This document shows positions 7,920 to 17,772 of a stretch of 46,796 bases of DNA, one piece after another. Position 1 is the first letter of the stretch. Every line of letters begins with the position of its first letter. Origin of the DNA: an uncultured Muribaculaceae bacterium (GTDB taxonomy: Bacteria > Bacteroidota > Bacteroidia > Bacteroidales > Muribaculaceae); the NCBI GenBank assembly GCA_944321685.1, contig CALUMH010000050.1, positions 1-46,796 of the forward strand, read 5' to 3'. Position numbers and translations under genes: made by a program. The notes beneath the pieces were generated by a model. That model made no database searches. It saw only the letters and a list, made by a program, of their open reading frames with translations, and had not been told where the DNA came from.

Positions 7920-10130
7920 TTATAAATTATAGTGAATAATATCCAGAATGAGTGCCAAGTCGTGACATGAAATGCCGCAAGATAACAGATATTTACGGTC
8001 ACCATTGAAATTGTTGGCAAATTTGGAAAAATCACCTCCTGTCAAGTTGAAACTTTCTTTATATGCAGTAATTGCATCTTTCATATTTCCACAAGCCAGT
8101 TTCAAGTGCCCAAGATTCATAAAATCTTCAGCAGAGGGATTTGTGTTCATTATTTTTGAGTAATATTCATTGCTTTGAGCATAATTTTTTTGTAGGAACA
8201 AGCACCACGCTATGGGGCGTAAGGCTTTTGTTCCGGAAGATTCAAGATAGTCCACTTTAAAATAGTATTGCAAGGCTTCATCTATCCTGTTTAATTCAAG
8301 CAAGCAGTGTCCTATGCTGAGAGCGATAGATAGATTTTCGGGCGACAATGTTTCGGCTCGGGAGTAAAATTCAAGAGCCTTTTCGATATCTCCCATTGCT
8401 TTGTAAGAAGCAGCAATATGCCTGATGTTCCAAATATTATTGTTGTCGAACAGGTCATATTTCAAGTAATATTTTATTGCTTCATTATACATCTTTAAGT
8501 TTTGGTAGCAAAATCCTATTTTTTGCAATACGTTCGGGTTGTAGTCATTGGAAATTTCAATTTCTTTTTTCAAAAAAGAAAGAGATAAATTGTAATATTT
8601 GTATTTTAAGTAATATTCACCTATTATCGACAGATTTTCGGTAGTACATATTGTATTGGCAAGCAGAGTATTATCAAGGATGTTCCCCGTAAAAAGATTT
8701 TCAAAATCATGTCGTTGATTGCATAATTTAAAGAAGCGATATAATCCTTGCATATAATTGGTTACTGCTTGTTTTCGGTTGATTTTATTGTTGCTTATTT
8801 CGGCATTTTTAATTTCATCGAGTATTTCGTTTTGAGAGTCGAATTGGGCAAGCATGGCATTGCGTTGATTGTCAGGAATAGAATTTACCGACAAGCAGAA
8901 CGAATATCGGTCACTGTCGCACAGGAAGTTGGCATGAGATATTATATTCATGATTAATCGGTTCTCGGCAATCGGAGAAGACGCTACGACCGAATGGTTG
9001 GAATAAAAAGGAATGAACCAATTGGCAATATCGTGGAAAAACGGGAATGATTTCAACTTGGAAAATGTTCCCAAAAAGACATCTCCGCCATCCATTTGTA
9101 TTTCGTTTAATTCTTTTATTTTATTGGCAAAACCGCTTTTTTCAAGAAAATCTTCCCATTCGGGATTCGTTTCCATTTCGGCGAGATCATTTGCGTCAAG
9201 TTTCTTCCCTTTAAGATTTTTGAAAAATCCCGAACCGGCATTCATTATACCCGGTATAAGTTCATCATGAACCATTTTTGTGAGTTTGTCGGCATCACAG
9301 CTTTTTATAAATTGTAAAGCTATTATATTAATAATGTCTTTGAAGTTATTATCTTCGGTCAATTTTTTTAATCGAGATGTGATGTTTTCCGACAGAGACG
9401 CAATATAGTGATATTTGTGCAGCGTGAAGAAAATGCAGCAAGCCATGCGTACTGCAAGCTCTTCCTCGTTGTTGTAATGCGTATATAGATCGAAAAGTAA
9501 AGTCAACAGACGCTCGTCATATGAATGATTGATATTTAATAAGATTGCCGATGCCAAAAGTTGTTTAAGGCTCGTTGGAGTATTGTCCGATGTCATTAAA
9601 TTTTTTAATATCGATAATTCCTCGGTACTCGGACGAAATGTAACCCACACATAGTTAAACAACTTGATCTCGGCTTTTTCCATATTACCGGACAATTCTA
9701 TGACTTTGCTGCTATCTTTTTCGTTGTCGGGTATGCTGCTATACAAATTATATTTTTCGTATTCTTCGTAAAAGATGTCACACAATCCTTTCAATGTTGT
9801 TTTTGCTGTCGAGAAGTCTTGTGTGAGGGCATAATATAGCGAATGGGAATATCTCGATAATATTTTGTGGCAGTATCTGTCAAGCAGGTCATACATCGAC
9901 AGTAGCAATCCTGTGTATATATGCTCTTTTTGAGGGTCGGAAGATCCGTTAGCCATATATGTAAGCATATATTTATACGACATTTGGAGTTTTGACAGCT
10001 CCTCATTAATATCCCAATTAGGGTTTGAATTAAGCAGAGTTCCAAACGAAGAGAATGCTTCGTACAGCTTAGCGTCTTTTATTAATGAAACTATATTACT
10101 GCGATGTTTTAAAATGTCGGCTTCGGTCAT
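7920..10130 (-). CDS. Tetratricopeptide repeat protein, unknown function
   Basis: A 736-residue protein without signal peptide or membrane segment. The C-terminal third (about 480-700) holds clear tetratricopeptide repeats, for example YNPNVLQKIGFCYQNLKMYN and MGDIEKALEFYSRAETLSPE with the usual small-residue spacing. The N-terminal two thirds are helical and resemble no enzyme I know. TPR domains scaffold protein complexes; the partner is not evident. It lies between the THUMP-like methyltransferase (60-base gap, with a weak possible promoter) and the oligopeptidase (six-base gap). I recognise similar cytosolic TPR proteins in Bacteroidales but no assigned function. Confidence 0.8.
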   Translation of the reverse strand: MTEADILKHRSNIVSLIKDAKLYEAFSSFGTLLNSNPNWDINEELSKLQMSYKYMLTYMANGSSDPQKEHIYTGLLLSMYDLLDRYCHKILSRYSHSLYYALTQDFSTAKTTLKGLCDIFYEEYEKYNLYSSIPDNEKDSSKVIELSGNMEKAEIKLFNYVWVTFRPSTEELSILKNLMTSDNTPTSLKQLLASAILLNINHSYDERLLTLLFDLYTHYNNEEELAVRMACCIFFTLHKYHYIASLSENITSRLKKLTEDNNFKDIINIIALQFIKSCDADKLTKMVHDELIPGIMNAGSGFFKNLKGKKLDANDLAEMETNPEWEDFLEKSGFANKIKELNEIQMDGGDVFLGTFSKLKSFPFFHDIANWFIPFYSNHSVVASSPIAENRLIMNIISHANFLCDSDRYSFCLSVNSIPDNQRNAMLAQFDSQNEILDEIKNAEISNNKINRKQAVTNYMQGLYRFFKLCNQRHDFENLFTGNILDNTLLANTICTTENLSIIGEYYLKYKYYNLSLSFLKKEIEISNDYNPNVLQKIGFCYQNLKMYNEAIKYYLKYDLFDNNNIWNIRHIAASYKAMGDIEKALEFYSRAETLSPENLSIALSIGHCLLELNRIDEALQYYFKVDYLESSGTKALRPIAWCLFLQKNYAQSNEYYSKIMNTNPSAEDFMNLGHLKLACGNMKDAITAYKESFNLTGGDFSKFANNFNGDRKYLLSCGISCHDLALILDIIHYNL

Positions 10131-10190
10131 ATCATAAAATTATAAATGCGAAGATATAACAAAAAAACAAAAGATGTGCCATAAAGTGTA

Positions 10191-11432
10191 TTATTGGCAT
10201 ATTTTATGTGTGATAATCAAGACTTGTTCTTTGTTTTGTACAGTAGTGGCAAAAATATATATATCACCGCCGTCCTGTATTTTTAATTTTTTCTTGATTT
10301 CATGTGCCGCAATCTTAAAATTGCGAGTGGCGATATTGGCTTTGGGATATCGCTTGTAAAGTTGTTTGATGTATTTTTCTTTGAATGGAATGGTTTCAAT
10401 CACATTGAATAGTCTTCCGGGAAATTCGGGGAAAAAAGTGTCACAAGTGAACAAATGGGCATTTTTCCCCAATTTCAGCAATTGTGGATATTTTTTTGCA
10501 ATAACTGGAAATGCGCCGCTTTTCATTATGCAACAGTTGGGGTCATATAAATATTGCAATATATCGCCGGTGTTATAATTTACAGTAAAATGTCGGCATT
10601 CCCGGAAGTTAAATGATAATGTTTGTGGTGCATATGATTTATTATCAAAATTCAGTGTTGAGATAGTAATGTCATCGCTATGTATGGGTGTGCTTTTTAG
10701 ATTTAGATGTAACAGCAGTTCTTTACATTCATTATCCACACCTATGACGTATATGCCCGAAAGGTGGGGGACGGTGGATAATAATTGAGTAATGTCGAGC
10801 ATTGGTGATGCTTTTATATATAAAGTGTCAGAAATCTCCTTTATCATATTCAGTATTTGTAATACATCGGGTTCACAGTCGGCAAGTCCGTATGTTCGTT
10901 CATTCATTTTACCTCGCCGTGCAGGGTCGATGAATACAGCATCGAAGTGTAGTTTAGACTTTATTGCCGATTCAAGATAGACGCAAGCATCGTTATTTAT
11001 CACAGTTGTGTTTTTCCGATATATATTCATGTTGTGTAGTAACGCCGCGGCGGTCAGGACATTTTTTTCGATTGCCGTCAGGTTATGTGTTTTATCGGCA
11101 ATATAATAGTCGTCAATGCCTAATCCGGCAGTCAAGTCTAATATGTTTTCGGTGTTTGATAATAATGATGCATGAAATTGCGCGACGATTTGACTCGTAC
11201 ATTGCTCGGTAGATAAAGCGGATGGGTATAAGAAATATTTTAAAGCCGCAATTTCGGGAATTTTTTTTGCAACACGCTTTTTGCATTCGATTTGCAAGAT
11301 GGCAAATTTTATGTCGAAAGTGTTATTTCGCTCTTTTTTTGAGAGTAATAATTTTGTAGTATCACAATTTATGTGCGTTTCGATATAATCGAAAAAATCG
11401 CTATTGATACTATATTCGGCAACAATATCCAT
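10191..11432 (-). CDS. THUMP-like class I SAM-dependent methyltransferase
   Basis: A 413-residue protein with a Rossmann methyltransferase core. Motif I is LDLTAGLGIDDYYIA (98-112), the acidic motif II is AIEKN (120-124), and DAVFIDPARRG (164-174) replaces the usual NPP-type motif, followed by LYIKASPMLDI. The C-terminal 150 residues match the small THUMP-like domain found in this Bacteroidetes family, ending in FKIAAHEIKKKLKIQDGGD. The arrangement suggests modification of RNA, but the substrate is unknown. The gene starts five bases after recQ stops, so it is in the recJ-recQ transcription unit. Confidence 0.82.
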   Translation of the reverse strand: MDIVAEYSINSDFFDYIETHINCDTTKLLLSKKERNNTFDIKFAILQIECKKRVAKKIPEIAALKYFLYPSALSTEQCTSQIVAQFHASLLSNTENILDLTAGLGIDDYYIADKTHNLTAIEKNVLTAAALLHNMNIYRKNTTVINNDACVYLESAIKSKLHFDAVFIDPARRGKMNERTYGLADCEPDVLQILNMIKEISDTLYIKASPMLDITQLLSTVPHLSGIYVIGVDNECKELLLHLNLKSTPIHSDDITISTLNFDNKSYAPQTLSFNFRECRHFTVNYNTGDILQYLYDPNCCIMKSGAFPVIAKKYPQLLKLGKNAHLFTCDTFFPEFPGRLFNVIETIPFKEKYIKQLYKRYPKANIATRNFKIAAHEIKKKLKIQDGGDIYIFATTVQNKEQVLIITHKICQ

Positions 11433-11437
11433 AATTT

Positions 11438-13354
11438 TTATTTTTGCGGTAATGAATATGTACCTTCATCAGAATTAAATGAAACAAAATTTTCATTTAC
11501 CAATTGAGACAGGGTAGAGGTGATGTCTTCTTTTGAAAATGACAAAGTATCGAAGAAATCGATTAATTGCCTTTGTTTCAATGATAACATATACATAATA
11601 CCATTAATTACATCTTTAATGGTGTATTGCTCTTGTTGTTTCCTTGCAATACAGTAATCGCAATGTCCGCATGGATTGACGTTGATTTCTCCAAAATAAG
11701 TTCTTATGATTTGTTCCCTACACATATCTTCACTGTATGCGTATCTTATCATTTCATCGATGCGTTTGGCCATTTTTTCTCGTAGCACTTCATATGCACT
11801 ACGAGGTATGGATATGTATTTAGGCAGTTCACGAGAAGTCGTGTAGTAAATGTATGGTGTGCGCTTACGTGGCACATAGTGAAGTATGTGCATTTTAGTG
11901 AGCGCAAGCAGTGATTCGTAGATTACTTGTACAGGAATTTTAAAACGTGATGAGATTAAATCCTCGTTTATAAACACATAGTCGGCAAATAAACCTGAAT
12001 AAGTGCGAAGAATGGCTTGAAGCACTTTGTCGAGATTGGGGTTGTCTCCGGGTAAGTTATAAAGTTCTTCCTTTTTTGCAAGAATAATAACACGTGATTG
12101 AGTGTCGATTTCTTCAATAAATTCGATGTACCCCGATTTTGTCAATATTTTCAAAGCATTGAAAGTGGGAATGATGGGGTATTTAAACGTTTTGCAAAAT
12201 AGGACGAAATTAAAGTCATATACTTGGTTGTACCCTCCTTCGACCGGCACGTTAAGGAAGTTTCCGACCCTTTCGTAAACATTTTTTATAAAATCCTTGT
12301 CGGGGAAAGCGTCGCTTATGCGTTTTTTTAAAATTGCCTTATCGGTGTTCTTTATCAATAAAACAACGAATGCTTTTTTCCCGTCGCGACCGGCACGTCC
12401 GGCTTCCTGATAGTATTCTTCGAGAGAGCCGGGTACATCGATGTGTGCGACAATCCGTACATTAGGTTTGTCTATTCCCATACCGAAGGCATTGGTGGCT
12501 ACCATTATGCGAGTTTCTCCCGATTTCCATTTGTTTTGTCGGTCCGATTTGTCGGTATTTTCAAGTCCTGCATGATAAAAATCGGCAGTAATGCCGTTAC
12601 GGATTAATTCTTCGGCAATTTGTTTTGTTCTTGCTCGGCTTCTCACATATATGATTCCCGAACCGGGGACTTTTTTCAATATATTTACAAGTTGAGCAAT
12701 TTTGTCGTCGGTTTTCCTGACTACATAAACTAAATTATTACGGGCAAAACTTTTTGAAAAAACTTTGCCGTTTGCAAATTTAAGTTTTTCCATAATGTCG
12801 TTTACGACATCGGGGGTAGCCGTTGCCGTAAGAGCCAATATGGGTATCTTAGGGAAATACTCGCGTATCCGTGCTATGTTCAAGAATGAAGGTCTGAAGT
12901 CATAACCCCATTGTGATATACAATGGGCTTCGTCAACGACAATTAATTTTACCGGCATAAATCGCATCTTATCGATAAATGATTCTGACGCAATTCGCTC
13001 CGGTGAAATATATAAAAATTTGTAATTGCCGAAAGTGCATTTGTCAAGAGTGCGTCGCATTTCGCTTAATGATAATCCCGAATGTAGATATGTGGCTTTT
13101 ATTCCTTTGGCCACTAAGTTATCTACTTGGTCTTTCATTAAGGAAATAATCGGGGTTACCACAATCGACATTCCCTCTCGTGCAAGGGTGGGCACTTGAA
13201 ATGTTATTGATTTGCCACCTCCCGTCGGGAGCAATCCCAATGTGTCATTACCATCAAGTATCGATGTAATGATTTCTTCCTGAAGCTCACGAAACTTGTC
13301 ATAGCCCCAGTATTTTTTCAGTATTCCATGAATGCCGGTTTCAGTTGGCATCAT
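11438..13354 (-). CDS. recQ: ATP-dependent DNA helicase RecQ
   Basis: A 638-residue superfamily 2 3'-5' helicase that unwinds recombination and stalled-fork intermediates. Walker A is TGGGKS (44-49) and motif II is DEAH (141-144) followed by CISQWGYDFR, the RecQ aromatic loop. Motif VI appears as YYQEAGRAGRDG. The zinc-binding RQC region is near 530-560, with the CGHCDYC motif. A canonical C-terminal HRDC domain is not obvious; the tail after residue 560 is short and winged-helix-like. The start overlaps the recJ stop by 14 bases, so RecQ and RecJ, which act together in resection, are translationally coupled here. Confidence 0.95.
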   Translation of the reverse strand: MMPTETGIHGILKKYWGYDKFRELQEEIITSILDGNDTLGLLPTGGGKSITFQVPTLAREGMSIVVTPIISLMKDQVDNLVAKGIKATYLHSGLSLSEMRRTLDKCTFGNYKFLYISPERIASESFIDKMRFMPVKLIVVDEAHCISQWGYDFRPSFLNIARIREYFPKIPILALTATATPDVVNDIMEKLKFANGKVFSKSFARNNLVYVVRKTDDKIAQLVNILKKVPGSGIIYVRSRARTKQIAEELIRNGITADFYHAGLENTDKSDRQNKWKSGETRIMVATNAFGMGIDKPNVRIVAHIDVPGSLEEYYQEAGRAGRDGKKAFVVLLIKNTDKAILKKRISDAFPDKDFIKNVYERVGNFLNVPVEGGYNQVYDFNFVLFCKTFKYPIIPTFNALKILTKSGYIEFIEEIDTQSRVIILAKKEELYNLPGDNPNLDKVLQAILRTYSGLFADYVFINEDLISSRFKIPVQVIYESLLALTKMHILHYVPRKRTPYIYYTTSRELPKYISIPRSAYEVLREKMAKRIDEMIRYAYSEDMCREQIIRTYFGEINVNPCGHCDYCIARKQQEQYTIKDVINGIMYMLSLKQRQLIDFFDTLSFSKEDITSTLSQLVNENFVSFNSDEGTYSLPQK

Positions 13355-15074
13355 CTGCCTTTATTTCTTTTACAAAAAGTTGTATTGTAGAACCTCCTTT
13401 ATGCCTGTTTTCTTCGATTGTGTAACATATTTCAAAAGGCTTGCCCGATTTGATATATTCAAACTTGTCGGCTTGGTTGAATGCAATGCCATTCAATACA
13501 CGGCTCGATGAATTATCGATAAGTTCGAGTTTTATATGTTCAAGATTACGGCCAACCAATTTGCTTGTACCATAGTCCTTAACGTGCTTGCTTGCAAAAA
13601 TAGGCCTTTGATTTCCCGGCCCGAACGGATTTAACAGCCGTAGATAATGCAACAAGTCGGCATTTATGTCGTTGAAAGCAATTTCACAATCAATCGAGAT
13701 TGTTTGTGTCAATTGCTCAGGGGTGATGTTTTCTGTGACATATTGTTCAAACCTTCGTGTAAATTCCGGGATGTTTTCTTCTTTCAACGATAGCCCCACG
13801 GCATAGGTATGTCCGCCAAAATTTTCAAGCAGGTCGCGAGTGGAGTCGATGGCCCGGTATATGTCAAATCCCCTTACTGAACGTGACGACCCTGTAGCAA
13901 GTCCGTTGGTCAGTGTAAGGACTACTGCAGGTTTATAGTAAAGTTCGGTTAACCGGGAAGCGACTATGCCAATTATACCCTTATGCCACCCTTTATTATA
14001 TATGACTATCGATTTTTTTGATGAAGTGATTTCTCCACGTTTTTCAAGGATGTCGTTAGCTTCCTCTGTGATGCGTTTATCCAGTTCTTTACGGTCTTTG
14101 TTGTATTGGTCGATGTTTTTTGCCCTGCGGTATGCGTCAACGGCATCTTTGGATACAAGTAATTCCACAGCCTCGATGCCCGATTGCATACGTCCCGAGG
14201 CATTGATACGAGGACCTATTTTGAATATTACGTCGCTGATTGTAATTTCTTTATTCGTCAGTCCGCATATTTTTATTATGCTGCGTAATCCCATGTTAGG
14301 ATTGGAATTTATGCGTTTGAGTCCATAATAAGCCAAAACACGGTTTTCTCCTATAATGGGAACTATATCGGCAGCAATGCTTACAGCGACAAGGTCGAGC
14401 AAACTGTCAAGTTCAAACATGCTTGACAGGCCGTTGCTTATGGCAAATGCCTGCATAAATTTGAAACCTACGCCACAGCCCGACAAGTGCTTAAACGGAT
14501 AGGAATTGCCTTCAAGTTTCGGGTTCAGTATTGCTGTTGCATCGGGTAATACATCGTCGGGAACATGGTGATCGCATATGATGAAATCTATGCCCTTGGT
14601 TTTTGCATAACTAACCTCTTCAACTGCTTTAATTCCACAGTCAAGGACAATAATAAGCGATACGCCTATGCTTGCGGCATAGTCGATGCTTTTATTGGAA
14701 ATGCCATATCCCTCCTCGTAGCGGGTAGGGATGTAGTATTCCACATTGGAATAATAATTTTGCAGGTACCTGTAAACCAAAGCAACCGATGTGGTACCAT
14801 CTACATCATAGTCGCCATAAATTAAGATTTTTTCTTTTGCCCCCATGGCTTTATTAAGCCTGTTTACAGCCTTATCCATATCTTGCATGAGAAACGGGTC
14901 ATGCAAGTCGGACATAGAGGGATTGAGGAATCTGTCAGCTTCCTCTAAAGATTTTATCCCTCGCAGTACGAGTAAGCGACTTATCGGGTAGCAGTTGCGT
15001 AAGTGCGAAGCCAAGTCGGTCGCTATGGATGTTTGTTCGGTTGTAAAGGGTAAGTAATTCCATTTACTTATCAT
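13341..15074 (-). CDS. recJ: Single-stranded-DNA-specific exonuclease RecJ
   Basis: A 577-residue DHH-family 5'-3' exonuclease. It degrades the 5' strand at gaps and breaks so that RecA can load, and it trims excision tracts in repair. Motif I is DYDVDGTTS (88-96) and the DHH motif is CDHHVPD (167-173). The DHHA1 region carries SGRMQSGIEA near 290 and the substrate-binding GGHTYAVGLSL near 415-425, followed by an OB-fold tail. The length is typical of RecJ. It is the first gene of the group recJ-recQ-methyltransferase-TPR-peptidase, with a promoter box about 41 bases upstream. Confidence 0.95.
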   Translation of the reverse strand: MISKWNYLPFTTEQTSIATDLASHLRNCYPISRLLVLRGIKSLEEADRFLNPSMSDLHDPFLMQDMDKAVNRLNKAMGAKEKILIYGDYDVDGTTSVALVYRYLQNYYSNVEYYIPTRYEEGYGISNKSIDYAASIGVSLIIVLDCGIKAVEEVSYAKTKGIDFIICDHHVPDDVLPDATAILNPKLEGNSYPFKHLSGCGVGFKFMQAFAISNGLSSMFELDSLLDLVAVSIAADIVPIIGENRVLAYYGLKRINSNPNMGLRSIIKICGLTNKEITISDVIFKIGPRINASGRMQSGIEAVELLVSKDAVDAYRRAKNIDQYNKDRKELDKRITEEANDILEKRGEITSSKKSIVIYNKGWHKGIIGIVASRLTELYYKPAVVLTLTNGLATGSSRSVRGFDIYRAIDSTRDLLENFGGHTYAVGLSLKEENIPEFTRRFEQYVTENITPEQLTQTISIDCEIAFNDINADLLHYLRLLNPFGPGNQRPIFASKHVKDYGTSKLVGRNLEHIKLELIDNSSSRVLNGIAFNQADKFEYIKSGKPFEICYTIEENRHKGGSTIQLFVKEIKADDAN

Positions 15075-15482
15075 TTATGTTGTTTTTTATTTATCAAGAT
15101 AAAAGAAACGGGGGTAAAGTTACGGCATGACGATGTGAGATGATAAAAATAAGAAAGTCGCATTGTCCTCGTAATGGTTGATACCGTGCGTTTCAAAGAA
15201 ACGGCTTGCGCTCCGGCAGGTCGTTATATACTTAATTCTTCTTTATCATGTGTCACTACTGTACACAAATGGAAGAAAAACGTTGTCAGGGTCGGTGTAT
15301 GTTTCTTCGTACAAATGTGTGCTTATGAAAACAGAAACCCTGCCTATATTTTTTGTTACGCAAATATACGCAGAGTTTCTGTATTTAACTATTAAAGTGC
15401 CTAATTTATTTTCAGCGACTGGTTGAAATTTCCATTATTTTATGTTTCGTCAAATTTATTTTGGATAAAATAAAAAAACACG
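15075..15482. other. 408-base intergenic region between mscS and recJ
   Basis: No convincing protein-coding gene is present; the short plus-strand frames have no family resemblance. It holds the mscS terminator at the right edge, the recJ promoter box (15115-15122), an exact TATATTTG box on the minus strand at 15361-15368, and an imperfect inverted repeat (15331-15343 with 15370-15382, 12 of 13 matching) around that box. On the minus strand the sequence from about 15355 to 15130 could be a small RNA with several short hairpins; this is inference only. Confidence 0.4.
15115..15122 (-). promoter_or_regulatory. Probable promoter box for the recJ operon
   Basis: TAACTTTA on the minus strand differs from TAnnTTTG by the last base and is 41 bases upstream of recJ. 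A T-rich stretch (TTTTTATC) lies at the -33 distance. Confidence 0.45.
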
Positions 15483-15503
15483 TTAATTGGATTGTGTGAC
15501 GTG
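15472..15503 (-). terminator. Intrinsic terminator overlapping the mscS stop codon
   Basis: On the minus strand CACGT (15499-15503) pairs with ACGTG (15479-15483), followed at once by seven T residues. The stem is short and includes the stop codon region of mscS. Confidence 0.6.
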
Positions 15504-16613
15504 TATGTCCATTTGCGGGAACGGGAAACTAAGTCCGTTTTTGGGAAATTCTTTGTATATTTTTTCATTCACGTCATATAAAACCGACCAATAGAATTCC
15601 GACCGAGTCCATGCCCTGATTGTTACAACAATGCTGCTGTCGGCAAGTGAAGTGAGAAATACTGAAGGTGAACAGTCAACTTTTGGTATTTTTGCTTCAA
15701 TTTTTTCAGCTTGTGCTTCTTTCCATTTTTCCACATCGGCTTGTATTTTGGATTTTCTGCTAAATATGCGCTTGATCCAAGTTTTCTTATGCTCAATCTT
15801 ATTTACGATTTCTTGCATTTTTTCGTCTTTGGCAAGTTCATTTCTGTTTTGTCGCATTTCACGGTCGTCTTCACGGTATTTTATTACGACACGGTCGTCG
15901 GCACGTAAAATGTCGAGTGCGACTTTTCTGGCTACATCCACATCATCGCCATAAGAAATCGATATGTCCCAGCTTAATCGGCGATATTCTTCTTTTGAGT
16001 AATTATTGATGGTTCCTGTGGACAATCCTCCGTTGGGGATTATTATTGACTTATTGTCGGGGGTGTTGAGGATTGTGTTAAAGATTTGTATTTCTTTTAC
16101 CGTTCCTTGGTAATTGCCAAATTCTATGTAATCACCGATTTTATAAGGTTTTATAAATAAAATGAGCACTCCGCCGGCAAAATTTTGCAAAGTGCCGCTT
16201 AATGCCATGCCTATTGCAACACCTGCCGAGGCAAAAATTGCAATGAATGAACTTGTTTCAATGCCAAGTATGCCTATTACGGAAACTATAAGGACAAATA
16301 GCAGAGTGATCTTGACAAGACTTAGCACAAATGTGGTGAGTGATTTATCAAGACTATGTTTTATCATGACATTTTTCACGATAGTGTGAATTTTGTTGAT
16401 GATAAGTTTGCCTATATAGAATACAACTATTGCTATGAGTATGCGCATTCCTATGTCAACCGCGCCATCTACTAATTTTTGGATTATTTCATCAAAAGAA
16501 AGAGATGACAATTTTGATGCCGACGATTTCAATTCGTTGCTTATGGAATCAGCGACCTCTTTGTTGTTGATAATCGGGTCGGCAATAAATGAAATAATAT
16601 TGTTTAAAAGCAT
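15483..16613 (-). CDS. MscS-family mechanosensitive channel
   Basis: A 376-residue inner-membrane channel that opens under membrane tension to release solutes during hypo-osmotic shock. Three transmembrane segments lie at about 53-75, 93-117 and 122-155. The pore helix and beta-domain signature are clear (SSFIAIFASAGVAIGMALSG, then GGVLILFIKPYKIGDYIEFG and IIPNGGLSTGTINN). The C-terminal domain ends with SFPFPQMDIHV, the family hallmark. Unusually, about 65 highly charged residues (roughly 245-310) are inserted between DDRVV and the PSVFLTSLADSS segment, which are nearly adjacent in ordinary MscS. It lies 13 bases after the clostripain-like gene and is probably co-transcribed with it. Confidence 0.9.
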   Translation of the reverse strand: MLLNNIISFIADPIINNKEVADSISNELKSSASKLSSLSFDEIIQKLVDGAVDIGMRILIAIVVFYIGKLIINKIHTIVKNVMIKHSLDKSLTTFVLSLVKITLLFVLIVSVIGILGIETSSFIAIFASAGVAIGMALSGTLQNFAGGVLILFIKPYKIGDYIEFGNYQGTVKEIQIFNTILNTPDNKSIIIPNGGLSTGTINNYSKEEYRRLSWDISISYGDDVDVARKVALDILRADDRVVIKYREDDREMRQNRNELAKDEKMQEIVNKIEHKKTWIKRIFSRKSKIQADVEKWKEAQAEKIEAKIPKVDCSPSVFLTSLADSSIVVTIRAWTRSEFYWSVLYDVNEKIYKEFPKNGLSFPFPQMDIHVTQSN

Positions 16614-16626
16614 AAGTTATAAATAA

Positions 16627-17757
16627 TTAGTTATATACCCTGTCATACCAATCGAGGGTGGTGTAATAATATTCGTTTGTAGGCGATGTGCCTAAAATAT
16701 ATGTTGATAGCCCCGAATAATTATCAGGGTCGATTGTTAATGAAGAAAATTTTGTGGTGGCTGCTTTGTATATTACGGCATTGCAGGTTGTGTTATAAAG
16801 GTCCTCGGCTTCTTGTTGTGTCGCCAAAGATTTGGTGTATTGCAGGAAATCAAAAAATATTGGCTTGCTATTGCGGTTATAATACTGTAATCCATCAGTT
16901 GTTGCTGTAACATTTGTTTTCTGATGTATTTTATGACATACTTCGGCAATAGGTTCGAGTTTAGAGCAATCAACAAGTGAAATGGTGGCATAACTGCCTC
17001 TTGAGGCATAATAATTATAAGTGTTTTGGCACACTTTGACAAGGTTGATGGTTTCTTCAAAAAAAAGAGGAACATTTTCGTCATATGGCATTCCTGTTGC
17101 CATAGTTTCGGTCGGGCTTGAAATATAATATCTGGTCTTGTTTCGTAGCTGGTAAGCGATTTCTATGCATCCCATGTAGCAGGCATCGGCATAAATGAAA
17201 TCAAACATATTGTTGGGCAAGACCTTTGCAAGTTCGGTAATCGGCATTTTTTCATTATAATCTATTCCGAAGTCAAGAGGTTTGAACGTATCTCGTGAAA
17301 TGGTTCTTTCTTCAGGTTCAAACGCCTTTACCCAACCATCGGCATGTGACCATAGTACGAGGCCATAGCTGTTTGCCGGTGCATAATCTCGTGTGTCGTT
17401 TATGACTTCGGCCATTCGTGTTGCAGTAGTGGAGCGTATGTCTGCCGGATATGTTTTTATGACTTGCTTTTCCGGTGTGCCATTTGTGCCGGTTATGGCA
17501 TATAATGTCGGGTAGCTGTTATATGAAACTTCATAAAGGAGCAGGTTGCCGCCATCGGTGGTGACTTGTGCCATGCCTGTAATCATTTCGGCTATGTCGT
17601 CATAGCTGTAATTCGACAAGTTATTTGTTGCTATCATATAAACAAGAACGGTTCTCGACACAGTGTTGCCCTTTTTTGTGTCGGGGATGTCGTTGTTGCA
17701 TGATAATGCATAAAAAGCCAATAATATGACCAATAGGGTGTTTGTAAATTTCTGCAT
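16627..17757 (-). CDS. Clostripain-like (C11) cysteine peptidase lipoprotein
   Basis: A 376-residue lipoprotein of the clostripain/C11 family. The signal peptide ends in a lipobox ALSC with the lipidated Cys20. The catalytic dyad is probably His138 (LVLWSHADGW) and Cys193 (YADACYMGCIEI), matching the DACLM-type motif of C11 peptidases. Family members cleave after Arg or Lys and are common secreted enzymes of gut Bacteroidales; the substrate is unknown. The ATG at 17757 is preferred over a TTG two codons earlier because it gives a normal signal peptide and lies about ten bases past the predicted start site. It heads a two-gene unit with the mscS-type gene. Confidence 0.85.
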   Translation of the reverse strand: MQKFTNTLLVILLAFYALSCNNDIPDTKKGNTVSRTVLVYMIATNNLSNYSYDDIAEMITGMAQVTTDGGNLLLYEVSYNSYPTLYAITGTNGTPEKQVIKTYPADIRSTTATRMAEVINDTRDYAPANSYGLVLWSHADGWVKAFEPEERTISRDTFKPLDFGIDYNEKMPITELAKVLPNNMFDFIYADACYMGCIEIAYQLRNKTRYYISSPTETMATGMPYDENVPLFFEETINLVKVCQNTYNYYASRGSYATISLVDCSKLEPIAEVCHKIHQKTNVTATTDGLQYYNRNSKPIFFDFLQYTKSLATQQEAEDLYNTTCNAVIYKAATTKFSSLTIDPDNYSGLSTYILGTSPTNEYYYTTLDWYDRVYN

Positions 17758-17772
17758 AGTCAAAAATATTTA

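Noticed and set aside
15174..15426. Two short plus-strand frames in the mscS-recJ gap
   Set aside because: Composition is not protein-like, the frames overlap each other, and no promoter or family match supports them.
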